This document shows, in pieces, positions 20,385-30,734 of a stretch of DNA of 64,000 nt. Under the pieces are notes generated by a model. It had not been told where the DNA came from. It did not search any database and saw only the letters and a program-made list of their open reading frames with translations. The stretch covers positions 30,841,088-30,905,087 of the forward strand of contig CM061919.1 of NCBI GenBank assembly GCA_031002005.1. Direction: 5' to 3'. Both the position numbers and the translations under genes were made by a program. The DNA comes from Vandiemenella viatica. Lineage: Eukaryota; Arthropoda; Insecta; Orthoptera; Morabidae. How positions within the stretch are numbered: position 1 is the first letter of the stretch; the number at the start of each line of letters is the position of its first letter.

Positions 20385-22765
20385 ATGGCGATTACCCATC
20401 CATCATTTAGGGGAATTCCAGATTGATCATGTTGCAATATTGCAAATACGCAGAGGGGCAAATATAGATTCCGATCACTATTTATCCAGAACAAAAATTA
20501 AATTCACACCCAAAAGAAAATTTAACATAAAACCACCAGTGATTCCAAAATTCAATCTATGCAAAATCAAAGATTCCAAAATCAAAGAAAAATGAACCTG
20601 CGGAAGACTGGTAGAAATTTCGGAATAAAATAATCAAAACTGCGAAAGAACTGATACTTCTTCACAAAAAATTAAAACACCGTTGGTGGAATCAAGAATG
20701 TGAGACTGCACTAGAAGAAAGAAAAAAGGCATTCAAAATTACAATTGCAACAAATCTGAAGAAACACACAAGAAATTTCTCAAAGTTTGCAAACAAACAT
20801 CTAAGATTTTAAGACAAAAGAAACAAAAATATGTCAATGACTCAACTACAGACAATCAAAGACAACTTCAAAAATTACAATACACATGATTTCTTCAAGA
20901 CCTTCGTGAACCAAATAAAAGGGTACTCACCACAGAACCTATGTTTAAGAAAACAAAATGGTAAACTTGCCCTGACAAATAAAGAAAACTGCCAAGAGCT
21001 GGCCACTTATTTTTCACAGCTCTTAAATTGTCCGCAACCCAAAAAGAGGTTTCCGAAAATACAATCTGAACGTAGAACTCATCACCACCTACACAAGAAC
21101 AAATTTATGGACATATAAAGAACCTTAAAAATAACAAAACAACAGGAGAAGATGGAATTGTAGCCGAACTCTTAAAAAATTTAGGTGCAAATTCACTCAA
21201 AGAAATTACACAAATAATCCAAAACATTTGGCAAACTGAAAAAATCCCTGATGATTGGAAGATTGCTCTTATCCACCCACTAAATAAAAAAGGTAACAAA
21301 TTAGATGTAAACAACTATAGAGGGATCTCCCTTCTACCAGTCACATACAAAATTCTTTCAGCCTGTATTTTGAAGAGAGCTCAAGAGCAGTTAGAACCTA
21401 AATTAGCAAAATATCAAGCAGGATTCAGACCAAACAGGGCATACCCAGAACAAATTTTCAACCTCGAAACTATAGTCAAAATGCGAGCCCTAAGACAAAA
21501 ACCCCTAGTATGCACATTTGTGGATTTCAAAAAGGCACACAATTCAATAGACAGGCCTTCACTACTCCAAATTTTAGATGAAAGGGGACTAGATCCAAAA
21601 ACACGAGAACTCATAAAACAAACACTAATTGGCACTAAATCTAAAGTGAAATTCATGGGAGAAATTTCAGAACCCTGTGACATTCAAACAGGTGTGAGAT
21701 AAGACGATGGGCTCTCTCCTCTTCTATTCAATGTCGTTCTAGACAAGGTTATGGAAGAATGGGAGAAAGAACTCAAGAAATGTAAGTGTTGGAAACCATT
21801 TCCATTTGGCTTTCCCAAAAACAACCTTTATATACCATACCTCACTTTTGCGGATGATTTGACGATACTAGCAGAAGATGAAGATACTGCCATCAAACAG
21901 CTTGAGACACTCAAAGAATGTGCAGAAAAAGTAGGATTGCAAATCTCATTCAAAAAAACTGTATTCATATGTTCAAAGACAGAAAAAGCAAGTTTGAGAA
22001 CAAAATATGTTAAAATCAACAGGGTCCCATACTTTAAATACCTCGGAGAATTCATCGAACCGACAGGCCTTGAGAAAATCTCACAGCAAAATCGCCTCCA
22101 AAAAGTAGAAAAAGCATTAGGGTTAGTCCAAAATATCTACAACAAAAAATCTATGCCAAGACAGAAGAAAATTCGGCATTACAACACAGTCATAAAACCA
22201 ACAGTCCTCTATGCAAGTGAAACATTAACACTTAACAGAAAACATGACCTTGAAGAAATTAAAAAAGTAGAGAGAAAAATCATTAGAAAAATTCTAGGAG
22301 CAAGACTCACTAAAGATGGTTACAGACCAATCAAAACAACAGAAAAGTTTTCAAACATCGAAATTGACATCAAGAAAAGGTGAATGAAATTCTTTGGTCA
22401 CCTTAAGAGTTTACCAGAAATTAGATTGACAAAAAAGATAATAGATTATGTAAGTTCACTTAAAAACCCAACACCTTGGCTGAATGAAATTCGGAAGGAT
22501 CTTAAAAGTGCAAGCATAGGAGCAACAGACATTTTACAAAGAGACACCTTAAGACACAATGTAGACAAATGGGAAGTTATAACCGAGCAACCAAAACTAA
22601 AACAATACAGACCAAAGTGGGCGGAAGAACGCAAACAAGCTTTCTCAGAAAGAATGAAAGACTATTGGAACAATAAGAAAAACTCGAAGAAAACTTGATT
22701 TGGTCATTTGCTTACCATCTTCCATTTATTAGGAGAATTCGCCAATAATAATAATAATAATAATT
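19316..22765 (+). mobile_element. RTE-like LINE, nearly complete, few lesions
   Basis: Poly(A) at 19,290-19,314 lies before the element. The endonuclease begins near 19,758 with GTFNIQTLIQTGKLHNL, then LTLQETSF and LLGDFNTQIGRE (20,190). A C10/A30 simple repeat at 20,345-20,384 breaks the endonuclease frame. The reverse transcriptase is well kept: GEDGIVAELLKNLG (21,140), NNYRGISLLPVTYKIL, then FVDFKKAHNSID (motif A, 21,520), and LTFADDLTILAED (catalytic box, 21,840). YFKYLGEFIEPTG and a thumb with YASETLTLNRKHDLE follow. The C-terminus runs to 22,698 and ends NNKKNSKKT. Stops occur at about 21,700 and 22,381, with more lesions in the endonuclease. The 3' end is followed by (AAT)n at 22,745-22,764; a similar CCAATAATAATAATTCA lies at the 5' side, consistent with insertion in or duplication of an AAT repeat. 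Confidence 0.85.
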
Positions 22766-22804
22766 CAAATGCTGTTATTACCAATAAAGAAAACTCTTAT
22801 ACTG

Positions 22805-23290
22805 CAACACACTTCTAAGGGGATTAAATCGTGGTTAACTGCTGTATTTATATAAATTAGCGGCACCACGGTTATTGTGCAATCCTCCGTATCCGAATAT
22901 AAAATAAGATTTATTTTCAGTTAAGTTAAATATTACGGAAATAATATTTTTCGTTATGTCAACAGATAAATCCTTACCAAAGTTTATGCTTAACTACGAA
23001 ATCCCACACACACATTTAACATAAAATCCCAGCAAAAGTTTACACAGAGTGATGATAAATACAGCCGTGTTAACTGTTATATACTGATATAAATTCGCGG
23101 CACCACGGTTATCATGAAATACTACATATCAGCATTTAAAAAATGTGTGTGTGTGTTTTTTTTTAGTTAAGTTATATATTACAAAAATAATATTTTTCGT
23201 TATGACCACAGATACAACCGTACTAAAGTTTATGCTTCTCTATATAATCTCAGCCAAAGTTTACGCTTAGTGATGATAAAAGCAGCTGTG
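22805..23290. repeat. Diverged tandem duplication, about 237-bp unit
   Basis: GCGGCACCACGGTTAT occurs near 22,860 and again near 23,097. AATAATATTTTTCGTTATG and AAAGTTTATGCTT also recur at matching offsets, as does AGTGATGATAAA. The two copies have drifted with indels, including a (TG)n in the second. No coding content. It precedes a Helitron helicase fragment and could be Helitron non-coding DNA, but no Helitron terminus is visible. Confidence 0.7.
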
Positions 23291-23370
23291 ACAACGTTTT
23301 GATTGCTAGATGTGATTGAAGACGTGAATGACATCAGTAAGTATATCCTGGAAATCATCAACACCATGTC

Positions 23371-23560
23371 AATGAGCTGGATTGGGAGTTATTGAAGGAA
23401 AGGAGGAGGGCGAAGAGAGTACAGGTAATATACAGAGTATGGGGTGATGGGGCTTGCTGGGATATTCGTCAAAGAATTAGGAATAGTGCATAAAATTTTC
23501 TTTTGTTGTTAAGGGTGTCAGGGATTGGACCAAATTACCAAGTGAAGTGATGGCACATTG
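23371..23560 (+). mobile_element. CR1 LINE scrap (C-terminal)
   Basis: The reading ELDWELLKERRRAKRVQVIY parallels the C-terminal block ELEWDSLQDKRRMRRVMEVY of the CR1 copy at 56.4 kb. It is followed after a frame change by the GVRDW..LP block (GVRDWTKLPSEVMA). Only about 60 residues remain. Confidence 0.6.
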
Positions 23561-23564
23561 AGGC

Positions 23565-23910
23565 CATTATTTTAACAGGATGTGGACGAGGAGAGGAAGA
23601 ATTCATTCCACGAATACCATTTGTACCAGCAAACTTTCCATTTTAATTTAAGCTCCTGAAATTCCCAGTAACCTTATGTTTTGCCATAACAATCAACATG
23701 TCTCAGGGCCAGACACTGGAAACTGTAGGAATTGATCTTCGGACACTATGTTTCTCCCACGGCCAGCTATACGTTGCTGCTGGCTCTAGAATGATAGGTC
23801 ATGTCTATACACATGTGCACCAAACAATCAAATTAGAATGTGGTATACTCAGAGGCATTGTAGTTAGCGACCTACCACATAAGGTAAAGGTAGCATCTTA
23901 TTTCTCTTAA
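23565..23910 (+). pseudogene. Helitron helicase (Pif1-like), C-terminal fragment
   Basis: The frame reads TGCGRGEEEFIPRIPFVP, then [40 protein letters not shown] and [16 protein letters not shown]. These are the last conserved blocks of Helitron-type Pif1 helicases, including the SQGQTL motif and the motif VI region YVACSR, here with an inserted residue (YVAAGSR). A stop follows PFVPANFPF. The protein normally unwinds DNA during rolling-circle-like Helitron transposition. Only the C-terminus is present; the Rep domain and Walker A are missing here, though a Walker A piece of a similar protein sits on the minus strand at 50.2-50.65 kb. No 3' hairpin with CTRR end was found after the stop. Confidence 0.85.
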
Positions 23911-24247
23911 ACATTGATTCACTTACTTATATCGCAAAAATAAAATTAATTCTAAACAATAACTTCTTATACCTCAAACAATAATTACAACCACAAATTA
24001 GTACTGTTAATTTTTCATATAGCTTTTCTACTATTTAATCAATTACATCACATAAAAATATGAATGAAATAAACTCTTGGATATCAGTATGAAAACCGAA
24101 CCTAATGCAATAACTAATACAAACGAAACTTTTCAGTAGACATTTATAACTCATGCCGCTCCACCTTAATAACTGGTAATACAATAAAATCGATAAAGAA
24201 TTTTTACACATACCAAAGCACACACGTGTGAAGCAGCGGGAAAATGC

Positions 24248-24248
<1 letters not shown>

Positions 24249-24280
<32 letters not shown>
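24249..24280. repeat. (TA)n microsatellite
   Basis: About 15 uninterrupted TA units. Confidence 0.95.
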
Positions 24281-24282
<2 letters not shown>

Positions 24283-24339
24283 ACAATGAGCAGGTAAAAG
24301 CTTTAAGGCAATAAAATTAAGGAAGGATAGGGAAATGTG

Positions 24340-24578
24340 ACCCAACACTTACCACAGATGAAGGCGGCTGGGACGACGAACAAAAAACAAACACAAGAGA
24401 AGCGCAATATTTCGGCCTACAACAGCCTTAAACGTGCAGAAGGTGAAGCACCAGGCGCCATCACATGTGTTGATGGATTGTGTCGGTACTGATGTGGCTC
24501 GTGTAACTTGTTTATGAACTAAACCTGGGGGGTAATTGCGGGATATTAGGGCTTCAGAAATTACCTCCACTACGACAG
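24340..24578 (-). mobile_element. Inverted 5' segment of a Penelope-like element
   Basis: 24,457-24,564 is the reverse complement of 24,680-24,785, which lies in the plus-oriented PLE that follows; compare CCTGGGGGGTAATTGCGGGA with its complement near 24,700. Its outer part (24,340-24,440) has CAGATGAAGG..GGCTGG and AATATTTCGGCCTACAACAG, the terminal motif seen again near 51.65 kb. The two segments therefore form a short head-to-head inversion at the 5' junction of the copy. Confidence 0.6.
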
Positions 24579-26035
24579 TTGCCATCCTAATCACATCAAA
24601 CGCGCCCTCCCATACAGCCTGGGAATCCGGGGCAGGCACATTTGCTCCAACGAACAGTCCCTTAAGCAGTACAATAATAACATTTCTGAAGCCTTAATAT
24701 CCCGCAATTACCCCCCAGGTTTAGTTCATAAACAAGTTACACGAGCCACATTAGTACCGACACAATCCATCAACACCCCACAACCAACAAGAACCAACCA
24801 AAGCCCAGTTTTGGTCACCCGCTACTTCCCTGGCTTAGAATCCATCAACAGGATCCTAAGACAAGGATATGATCTCCTCCGAGCCTGCCCGGAAATGAAA
24901 ACACTCCTTCCACAAATCCTTCCCCAGCCCCCCAGAACCTGTTTCAGTAGACCCCCCAACCTGAACTAACTCTTGGTCCATAAACATGGAACCCCTCAGC
25001 CCACAAGACAGCCCCAAGGATCTTTTCCGTGTAACAGGCCCCGTTGCAAACTTTGCATCATGCACCCGCCTTCCACCACCTTCACCAATCCCGTAACAGG
25101 GGAAAGCTTCTATATCACTGGATCGGCTACCTGCGTAACTTCTCACCTGATCTATCAACTTACTTGCAACCACTGCCCAGCCTCCTACATAGGTCTGACC
25201 ACCAATCCACTGGCCATCCGGATGAATGGACACAGACAATCGGTCTGGACTGAGAACCCTGACCACCCTGTTTCTTTTCATGCCACCACTCATAACATCA
25301 ACAATTTCAACACCTGCTTCACAGTCTGCGCCATCAAAGTACTCCCAGACAAAAGCAGTATCTCAGAACTGAGAAGGTGGGAACTGGTCTTTCAGTACCA
25401 ACTGGGGACCAGACAATCACCTGGACTAAATTTAAGATAGCTCCAATTTTCCTCTCTCCTCCGACCTTTGCCCCTTACCTGCCATCATTTCCCACAAAAC
25501 CATCGCTCACCAGAGCTTTCTCTTTTTGTACTTAGATCTATTGCAATAAATTTTTTTCTCTCGTGTGTTTTATATTATTATATTTTTTCCGTGTGTAGTA
25601 TTCTTTCATGTGTAATATTTTCAATAATTTTGCGTGTGGAACAATAATTTTTTATGGGGGCACTTATAGATCGTTTTCAGTAGATTCCACCCCCCCCCCC
25701 CGTGTTTTCCTTGGTTTGTTTTATGCCAGTGACCTTATGACCACAACCGCGTTTCCACTGTGCAGTCTAATTATCATTTTCGGGCTTAGGTCCTTCCACC
25801 CCCACCCCCGCCTCCCGCCATGTTGTTTCTCCCCCCTCCCTCTCCACCCCGACCAGCCGACCATGTGGTCTCCTCAGTTGGTTGCTAGCTTCCGCGGGGC
25901 AGCCACCTCACCCTACAACCTGATGAAGAGCTAAGCTCGAAAATTTGTATTATGTTTGTGTGTTTTTTCGTGTTTTGACGCCGCTGGAGCCCTCATCTTT
26001 GGTAAGCGGTGGTTTTTCTCCTATCCCAAGGTCTA
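24579..26035 (+). mobile_element. Penelope-like element with long 3' non-coding region
   Basis: The upstream part (24,579-24,970) carries broken PLE coding sequence, with TRYFPGLESINRILRQGYD and RACPEMKTLLPQ in one frame. The endonuclease frame follows (separate entry). After its stop at 25,440 comes about 590 bp of C/T-rich DNA, then CTGATGAAGAGCTAAGCTCG and the end motif GTAAGCGGTGGTTTTTCTCC. That end motif recurs at 27,950 and, inverted, at 26,105, so it marks the 3' end of the family. The copy is 5'-truncated within the reverse transcriptase. Confidence 0.75.
24973..25440 (+). CDS. PLE GIY-YIG endonuclease, intact C-terminal frame (partial protein)
   Basis: A 155-codon open frame is the undamaged C-terminal part of a PLE protein, not a complete gene. 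A Cys-rich motif FPCNRPRCKLCIMHPP comes first (about residues 17-32), then a TFTNPVTGESFYITGSATC block. The GIY-YIG core is LIYQLTCNHCPASYIGLT (about residues 58-75), followed by the catalytic-helix region NPLAIRMNGHRQSV with its Arg. HATTHNINNFNTCFTVCAIK and ISELRRWELVFQYQL then lead to the end LNLR. In this family the domain cuts target DNA for target-primed reverse transcription. The first ATG is arbitrary because upstream coding is in another frame. Copies of the same domain occur at 26.5, 40.6 and 41.5 kb. Confidence 0.75.
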   Translation: MVHKHGTPQPTRQPQGSFPCNRPRCKLCIMHPPSTTFTNPVTGESFYITGSATCVTSHLIYQLTCNHCPASYIGLTTNPLAIRMNGHRQSVWTENPDHPVSFHATTHNINNFNTCFTVCAIKVLPDKSSISELRRWELVFQYQLGTRQSPGLNLR

Positions 26036-26099
26036 ATATATCCGCTATATATCCGCTATACATATAAGTTATTAGGAAACAAAGATGCTGAAAGCGGAT

Positions 26100-26870
26100 A
26101 TATTAAACATTAGGATAGGATAAAAACCACCACTTACCATAGAAGAGGATTCCTGCGGTGTTGGTACACGAAAAAAACTCACGAACACACATAGAATAAA
26201 ATTTTCGAGCCCGTGGCGGGATGTGAGGGTGGGGGTAGAAAAGCATAGGCTGGAAAATGATAATGAGTAGAAAGTATAAAGTAAAAGTGTACATAGGGAC
26301 CAATCGTGGAAGTGCGGTGGATGTCTCTTAATGGTCCTAAATTCCTATTAAGAAATGGACATATGTGCAAACAGCTGAAAAGAAAATATTCGGAAATTAA
26401 AAATAAAAATAAGCAAAATATGAAGTTACAATCTATAAGGATAGGCTCTGGTGAGCAATGGTTCTATGGGAAAAGGTGGAGGTGAGGGGGATGGGTGGTA
26501 GGAAAATTGGTGCTACCTTAAATTTAGACCTCCTAGTGGATGTCTGGTAACTAGTTGGTACTGATAAGCCAGTTCCCACCTTCTAAGTTCCGAAATACTG
26601 ATTTTATCTGAGAGGACTCTGATGGCGCGGACTGAGAAACATGTGTTAAAAATGTTGGTACCATGTGTGGTGGCATGATGAGATACAGGGTGGTCAGGGT
26701 TCTGATGACCAGTGGATTTGTTGCGAGTCCAATGTAGGAGGCTAGGCAATGGTTACAAGTGAAAGTGAGTTGGTATACTGTATGAGGTGGGAGGATATAC
26801 AAGTGACGAGTCCTGTGATGGGAAAGCTTTCCCCAGTTACGGGGTTGGTAAAGGTGGTGGAAGGTGATAG
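26100..26870 (-). mobile_element. Penelope-like element, left arm of a head-to-head pair
   Basis: On the minus strand the copy holds the end of the endonuclease (FNTCFSVRAIRVLSDKISIS, ELRRWELAYQYQLVTRHP, GLNLR; 26,513-26,749). A piece upstream contains YQLTFTCNHCLASYIGLATN in an overlapping frame, so one frameshift splits the domain. Its 3' end, GGATAGGATAAAAACCACCA at about 26,114, is the complement of the 3' end at 27,970. The copy runs up to about 26,870, where a plus-oriented copy starts. Confidence 0.75.
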
Positions 26871-27985
26871 CTGCCACCCTCATCACATCAAACGCTCCCT
26901 CCCCTACAGCCTAGGCATTCGGAGTAGTCACATTTGTTCCAATCAACAGGCCCTTCAACAATATGCCAGCAATATCTCTGAAGCCCTGATTTCCCACAAT
27001 TACCCACCAGATTTAGTTCACAAACATGGTTTCACGTGCCACATCACAGCACACTCAACCTATCAACAATCCACAACCCCCTACAACTCACCATTGCCCT
27101 GTTTTGATCACCCGTTACTTCCCAGGCTTGGAATCCGTCAACCGATTCTTGAGACAAGGTTACGACTTCCCACGAGCCTGCCTCGAGATGAGAAACCTCC
27201 TTCCTAAAATCCCCCCCTCAGCCACCCAGAACCTGATTCAACAGATCTCCAAACCTTAACCAACTCTTGGTCCATAAACATGGGACCCCCAGCCTGCAAG
27301 TCAGCGCCAAGGTTCATTTCCTTGCAACAGATCTCATTGCAAATTATGCCTTTACCAACCCCGTAACTGGGGAAAGCTTTCCCATCACAGGACCCGCCAC
27401 TTGTATATCCTCCCACCTTTTTGGCTTATTAGTACCAACTGGGTACCCGACAACCACCAGGTCTAAATTTAAGGTAGCACCAATTTTCCTACCACCCATA
27501 TCTCTCACCTCCACCTTCTCCCATAGAACCACCACTCACCAGAGCCTATCTTTATAGATTGTAACTTTGAATTTTGATTATTTTTAATTTCAAATTTCCG
27601 AATATTTTGTTTTTCAGCTGTTTGCACTTATGTCCATTTCTTAATAGGAATGTAGGACTATTAAGTGAGATCCACTGCACTTCCGCAATTGGTCCCTATG
27701 TACACTTTCTACTTACTATCATTTTCCAGCCTATGCTTTTCTACCCCCAACCTCACTTGCTGTCATGTTCCCCCCCACCCCCCCCCCCCCCCACCACCAT
27801 GAGCTGGTGGCATTGTAGCTTACGCAGTTGGCTGCCAGCATGTAGCCTGCTCACTCCTACTGATGAAGAGCAATGGGCTCGAAAATTTTATTCTATGTGT
27901 GTTCGTGTGTTTTTTTCGTGTACCAACACCGCAGGAATCCTCTTCTATGGTAAGCGGTGGTTTTTATCCTATCCTAATGTTTAAC
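26871..27985 (+). mobile_element. Penelope-like element, right arm of a head-to-head pair
   Basis: The plus-strand copy reads SLPYSLGIRSSHICSNQQAL, then CFDHPLLPRLGIRQPILE with frame changes, then LVHKHGTP. AFTNPVTGESFPITGPATC (27,345-27,405) follows and then jumps straight to LVPTGYPTTT. About 260 bp holding the GIY-YIG core are deleted here relative to the left arm. The 3' non-coding part has a C-rich run near 27,772, GAAGAGCAATGGGCTCG and the shared end TAAGCGGTGGTTTTTATCC (27,950). The inverted arms are 26,100-26,850 and 27,350-27,985. Confidence 0.75.
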
Positions 27986-28037
27986 TTGACTGTATGGCCA
28001 ACTGGCCAAGTGTCAATAAAATATTATTATTATTATT
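27986..28037 (+). repeat. LINE-like 3' tail with (ATT)n
   Basis: GACTGTATGGCCAACTGGCC, then AATAAAATATTATTATTATT. The form is that of the last bases of a LINE ending in a trinucleotide tail. No coding part is attached. Confidence 0.45.
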
Positions 28038-28350
28038 GAAAAAGAAGATATGTTGAAAAAATAATTAACAGCTGACATTTCACACAATTAACATTGAAGT
28101 ATTTTAAAAAGAAAACTGACTTATTTAATTAACATAGAAACAACTATTAACGCATAACTGATAGCTCAAAAATGTTCTGTAAATTAAATTAAAATAAAGT
28201 TAGACGCATTTATCTGAAATAGAAAAATATGGAACCAATGATAATTTTGTAAGAAAATTTTTTATTAAAATTAAATAGATTAATTAAAAAGTTAGAGTTC
28301 TTTCACTGGGAATTAAAAAAGAAATTGATATATAAGAAGATACAATTTAC
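28038..28350 (-). other. Intron of the host gene, or intergenic
   Basis: AT-rich, no domain. A consensus splice donor (CAG then GTAAAT on the minus strand) at 28,350 implies that this stretch is an intron. The next exon must then lie further left, beyond the PLE cluster or outside the window. Confidence 0.5.
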
Positions 28351-28450
28351 CTGTATTTGTTTGTTCGAATCTTTAATCGCTTTGTCCACTTCTTTTTTAT
28401 TATTGGAATTGTCCAACTTCTTGAGATCCGTATCTTGTTTCTTAACTTCA
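28351..28450 (-). CDS. Internal exon (100 nt) of the host gene
   Basis: On the minus strand this exon is bounded by an acceptor (CTGCTTTCAATAG before 28,450) and a donor (CAG then GTAAATTG after 28,351). The upstream exon ends two bases into a Val codon, and the first T here completes it, so the frame carries through: VEVKKQDTDLKKLDNSNN, then KKEVDKAIKDSNKQIQ. The exon ends in phase 0. The peptide is highly charged and probably helical, like the large exon before it. The intron between the two is 221 nt. No domain is recognised. The matching phases are good evidence that this is a real spliced gene. Confidence 0.7.
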
Positions 28451-28671
28451 CTATTGAAAGCAGATTATTATTCAGTAAATTTCTTTAAACATCACAAGCA
28501 AAAGAGAATATTAGTGGTAAAAATATTAAGTAGAGCTGATTTAAACAAAACTGAAGAATTTAAAATACTGACAGCAGAATTTTAAAATAATTTTTCAGTC
28601 AAATATATTTTTTAAGGTAAAATTAAGTAACAATTTACTTATTTGCTAATTAATGCCATCGATACACTTAC

Positions 28672-30734
28672 ACTTTAATTTCTGTAGCTTCAACAGGCTG
28701 CAAATGTTCTATCTTCATCATTGACTCACTTGCAGTTTCAGCAACATGTTTAACACCTATCTGTTCTTCGATCCTTTTTGTTTCTTTTTTACTTTCGGTT
28801 TTTCCTATCTTCTCAGACCTCCTTATATCTGTTCTTCTCAAAGTGTCATCAAATGTAGTCCTCTCATTCTCTGCAGTAACAGCCCGTTTTTTTGCATCAT
28901 CTCGCTGATCATTGCTGCTATCCTCCTTGCGTTTCAGAGAGCTGTCTCGTTTTGAAAGAGTATCTTTATTCACCTTCTTGGGAATTTCACTATCAGTATC
29001 TATAGAGTTATCTTTCTTTTCCTGTTCTCTCTTAGGAACCATATCGTTACTCACCTTTTTTGGAATTTCTTTTTCAGAAGCAGCAGACTTATCTTTCTTT
29101 TCCTGTTCTCGCTTCTTTTTGGCATCATCAATAGGCTTCTTTGGTATGTCTCGTTTTGAGTTACTTTCAGCATTATCTCTGTCACTTTCCTTCCTCTCTC
29201 TTTCACGGAGTTCTCGTTTGCCAACTTCTTTCTTTGTTTGTTCCTTCCTATCACAATCATCTTGTTTTAATACCTCTCTCTCAGAGTGAACGCAAGTGTT
29301 TTTCTCACACTCATTCAGTGAATATTTTTTGGGATTCTTTTGGGAAAGTTCACATGAATTGATCCTGTCATCACAATGGACAGTTTCTTCATAAATATTA
29401 GATTCTTTCTTGTTGCTTTCTTTATCAATAAATTCTTTTGTAACATTTTCTTCTAGAGATTTCTCTTTATTACTGATTTCTTTCTTGTGCTCTTTTATGT
29501 CATTTTTTATATCTTTTGTGGCTAGTGCTTCTCTTTTAGACAAATTAGCATGACAATGATCTTTGTCAAGACTGGAAGATACATTTGATGACTCATTTGG
29601 ATTTTCTTTGCTAGTTTCTGCTTGAGTTTTTGCTTCTAACTTTTCTGAGGCATCATCAGAACTGGTAATTGGTTCCTCTTCTATTCCCTCCATTGATCTG
29701 TCGATTTTATCACTTTTAACACTTTTTGCCTGACTTTCATTGCCAATTGACTTAATGACTTCTATAATTTTAGAAGATATATCCCCCTTTCCTTCATCAC
29801 TATTTTCCTCTGTGCTAGCTACCGAACCTTGCATCTTTTCATCTGGAACTGCTAACATGTCTTCTGTTGGTTCTATCATTTCTGAGTCTTTGGTTGAAAT
29901 TTCTTTTTCAACACCTACATAAACGTTAACTGTTGCACTCAAATGTTCTGACACAACTGATTCATCAGCATTTTGGTATTCCTCCTTCCTATTGACCTCA
30001 AGCATTTCATTTTCTAAACAAACCTCTTTTATTACCTTATCTTTAGGTTTTGTTGCTGTGTCTTGTATATATATCATTGTATGTTCAGTATTGTTGCTAT
30101 TAATCACATTTGTAGAGTCACGGCTACCATTATCATCATTCACAGTTTGAGATATCCAATCATGCTTAAATTCTTTCAATGAATTCACAGCATCTGCATC
30201 ATCTCTAGAAATTTCTACCTCACTACCTTCTTGCAGAGTAATATCTATACGAGTTTCAGGGTGTATTTTCTCTTCTGCAATTTCTTCTTTTCCTATAACA
30301 ACTTCACCAAGGTGAACCATTTCATCATTCAGTTTTCCCAGGATTATAACTTCCATGTTAGCAAGATCAGATGCCATAACTCCTTTTTCACGAGATCCTT
30401 GATCAAATTCAACCACTTCAGTAATATTACTGCTGCCTGTTTTGTTTTCCCCTTCCTCATTTAATTCCTGTACTGCACCTTCGATGATCATTTCAAAATC
30501 TTTGTCCAGTACTATTTCACCTTCTGTGCTTGTCACCTCTATTTTATCAAAACTTTCTGTAACACCATTTCTTTCTTCCTTCACATGAAGTGGTACAGAT
30601 TTTTGGCTTGTTGACTGAAGATCTTGATCTGGATTCACTATAACTTGTGTCAAGTGTCCTGGAAGATTAGTCCCAAAATCACCTTCTTCCTTAACTTCCG
30701 ATCCCTCTCTGATGGCAGTGTCAACAGTATCCTT
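28672..30734 (-). CDS. Large exon of an acidic/lysine-rich, probably disordered protein; family unknown
   Basis: This is a single open exon of 2,063 nt, far longer than any other unbroken frame here. It starts after the acceptor TCTTATATTTTACAG (30,735) with KDTVDTAIREGSEVKEE and ends at a strong donor (GTAAGTG) at 28,671. It encodes about 687 residues rich in Glu, Lys, Ser and Asp, with few aromatic or hydrophobic runs, so it is likely disordered and nuclear or cytoskeletal. The N-terminal two thirds are acidic. The C-terminal third is basic and coiled-coil-like (for example KRELRERERKESDRD). It contains a 27-residue tandem repeat built on KREQEKKDN and EIPKKV, with a period of exactly 81 nt (28,935-29,165). 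I see no zinc finger, kinase or RNA-binding motif. The Met at 30,776 lies in the upstream intron and is not the start; earlier exons must lie to the right. Transposon origin is unlikely given the splice signals and the open frame. Confidence 0.75.
28935..29165 (-). repeat. 81-nt coding tandem repeat (27 residues)
   Basis: GGAATTTC at 28,981 and 29,062 and the related GGTATGTC at 29,143 are each 81 nt apart. The encoded units share IPKK followed by K.REQEKKD. About 2.5-3 imperfect units lie inside the large exon and keep the frame. Confidence 0.8.

Noticed and set aside
24973..25440. Host gene for a GIY-YIG nuclease
   Set aside because: The frame is flanked by PLE sequence on both sides and has PLE-specific blocks and sibling copies nearby.
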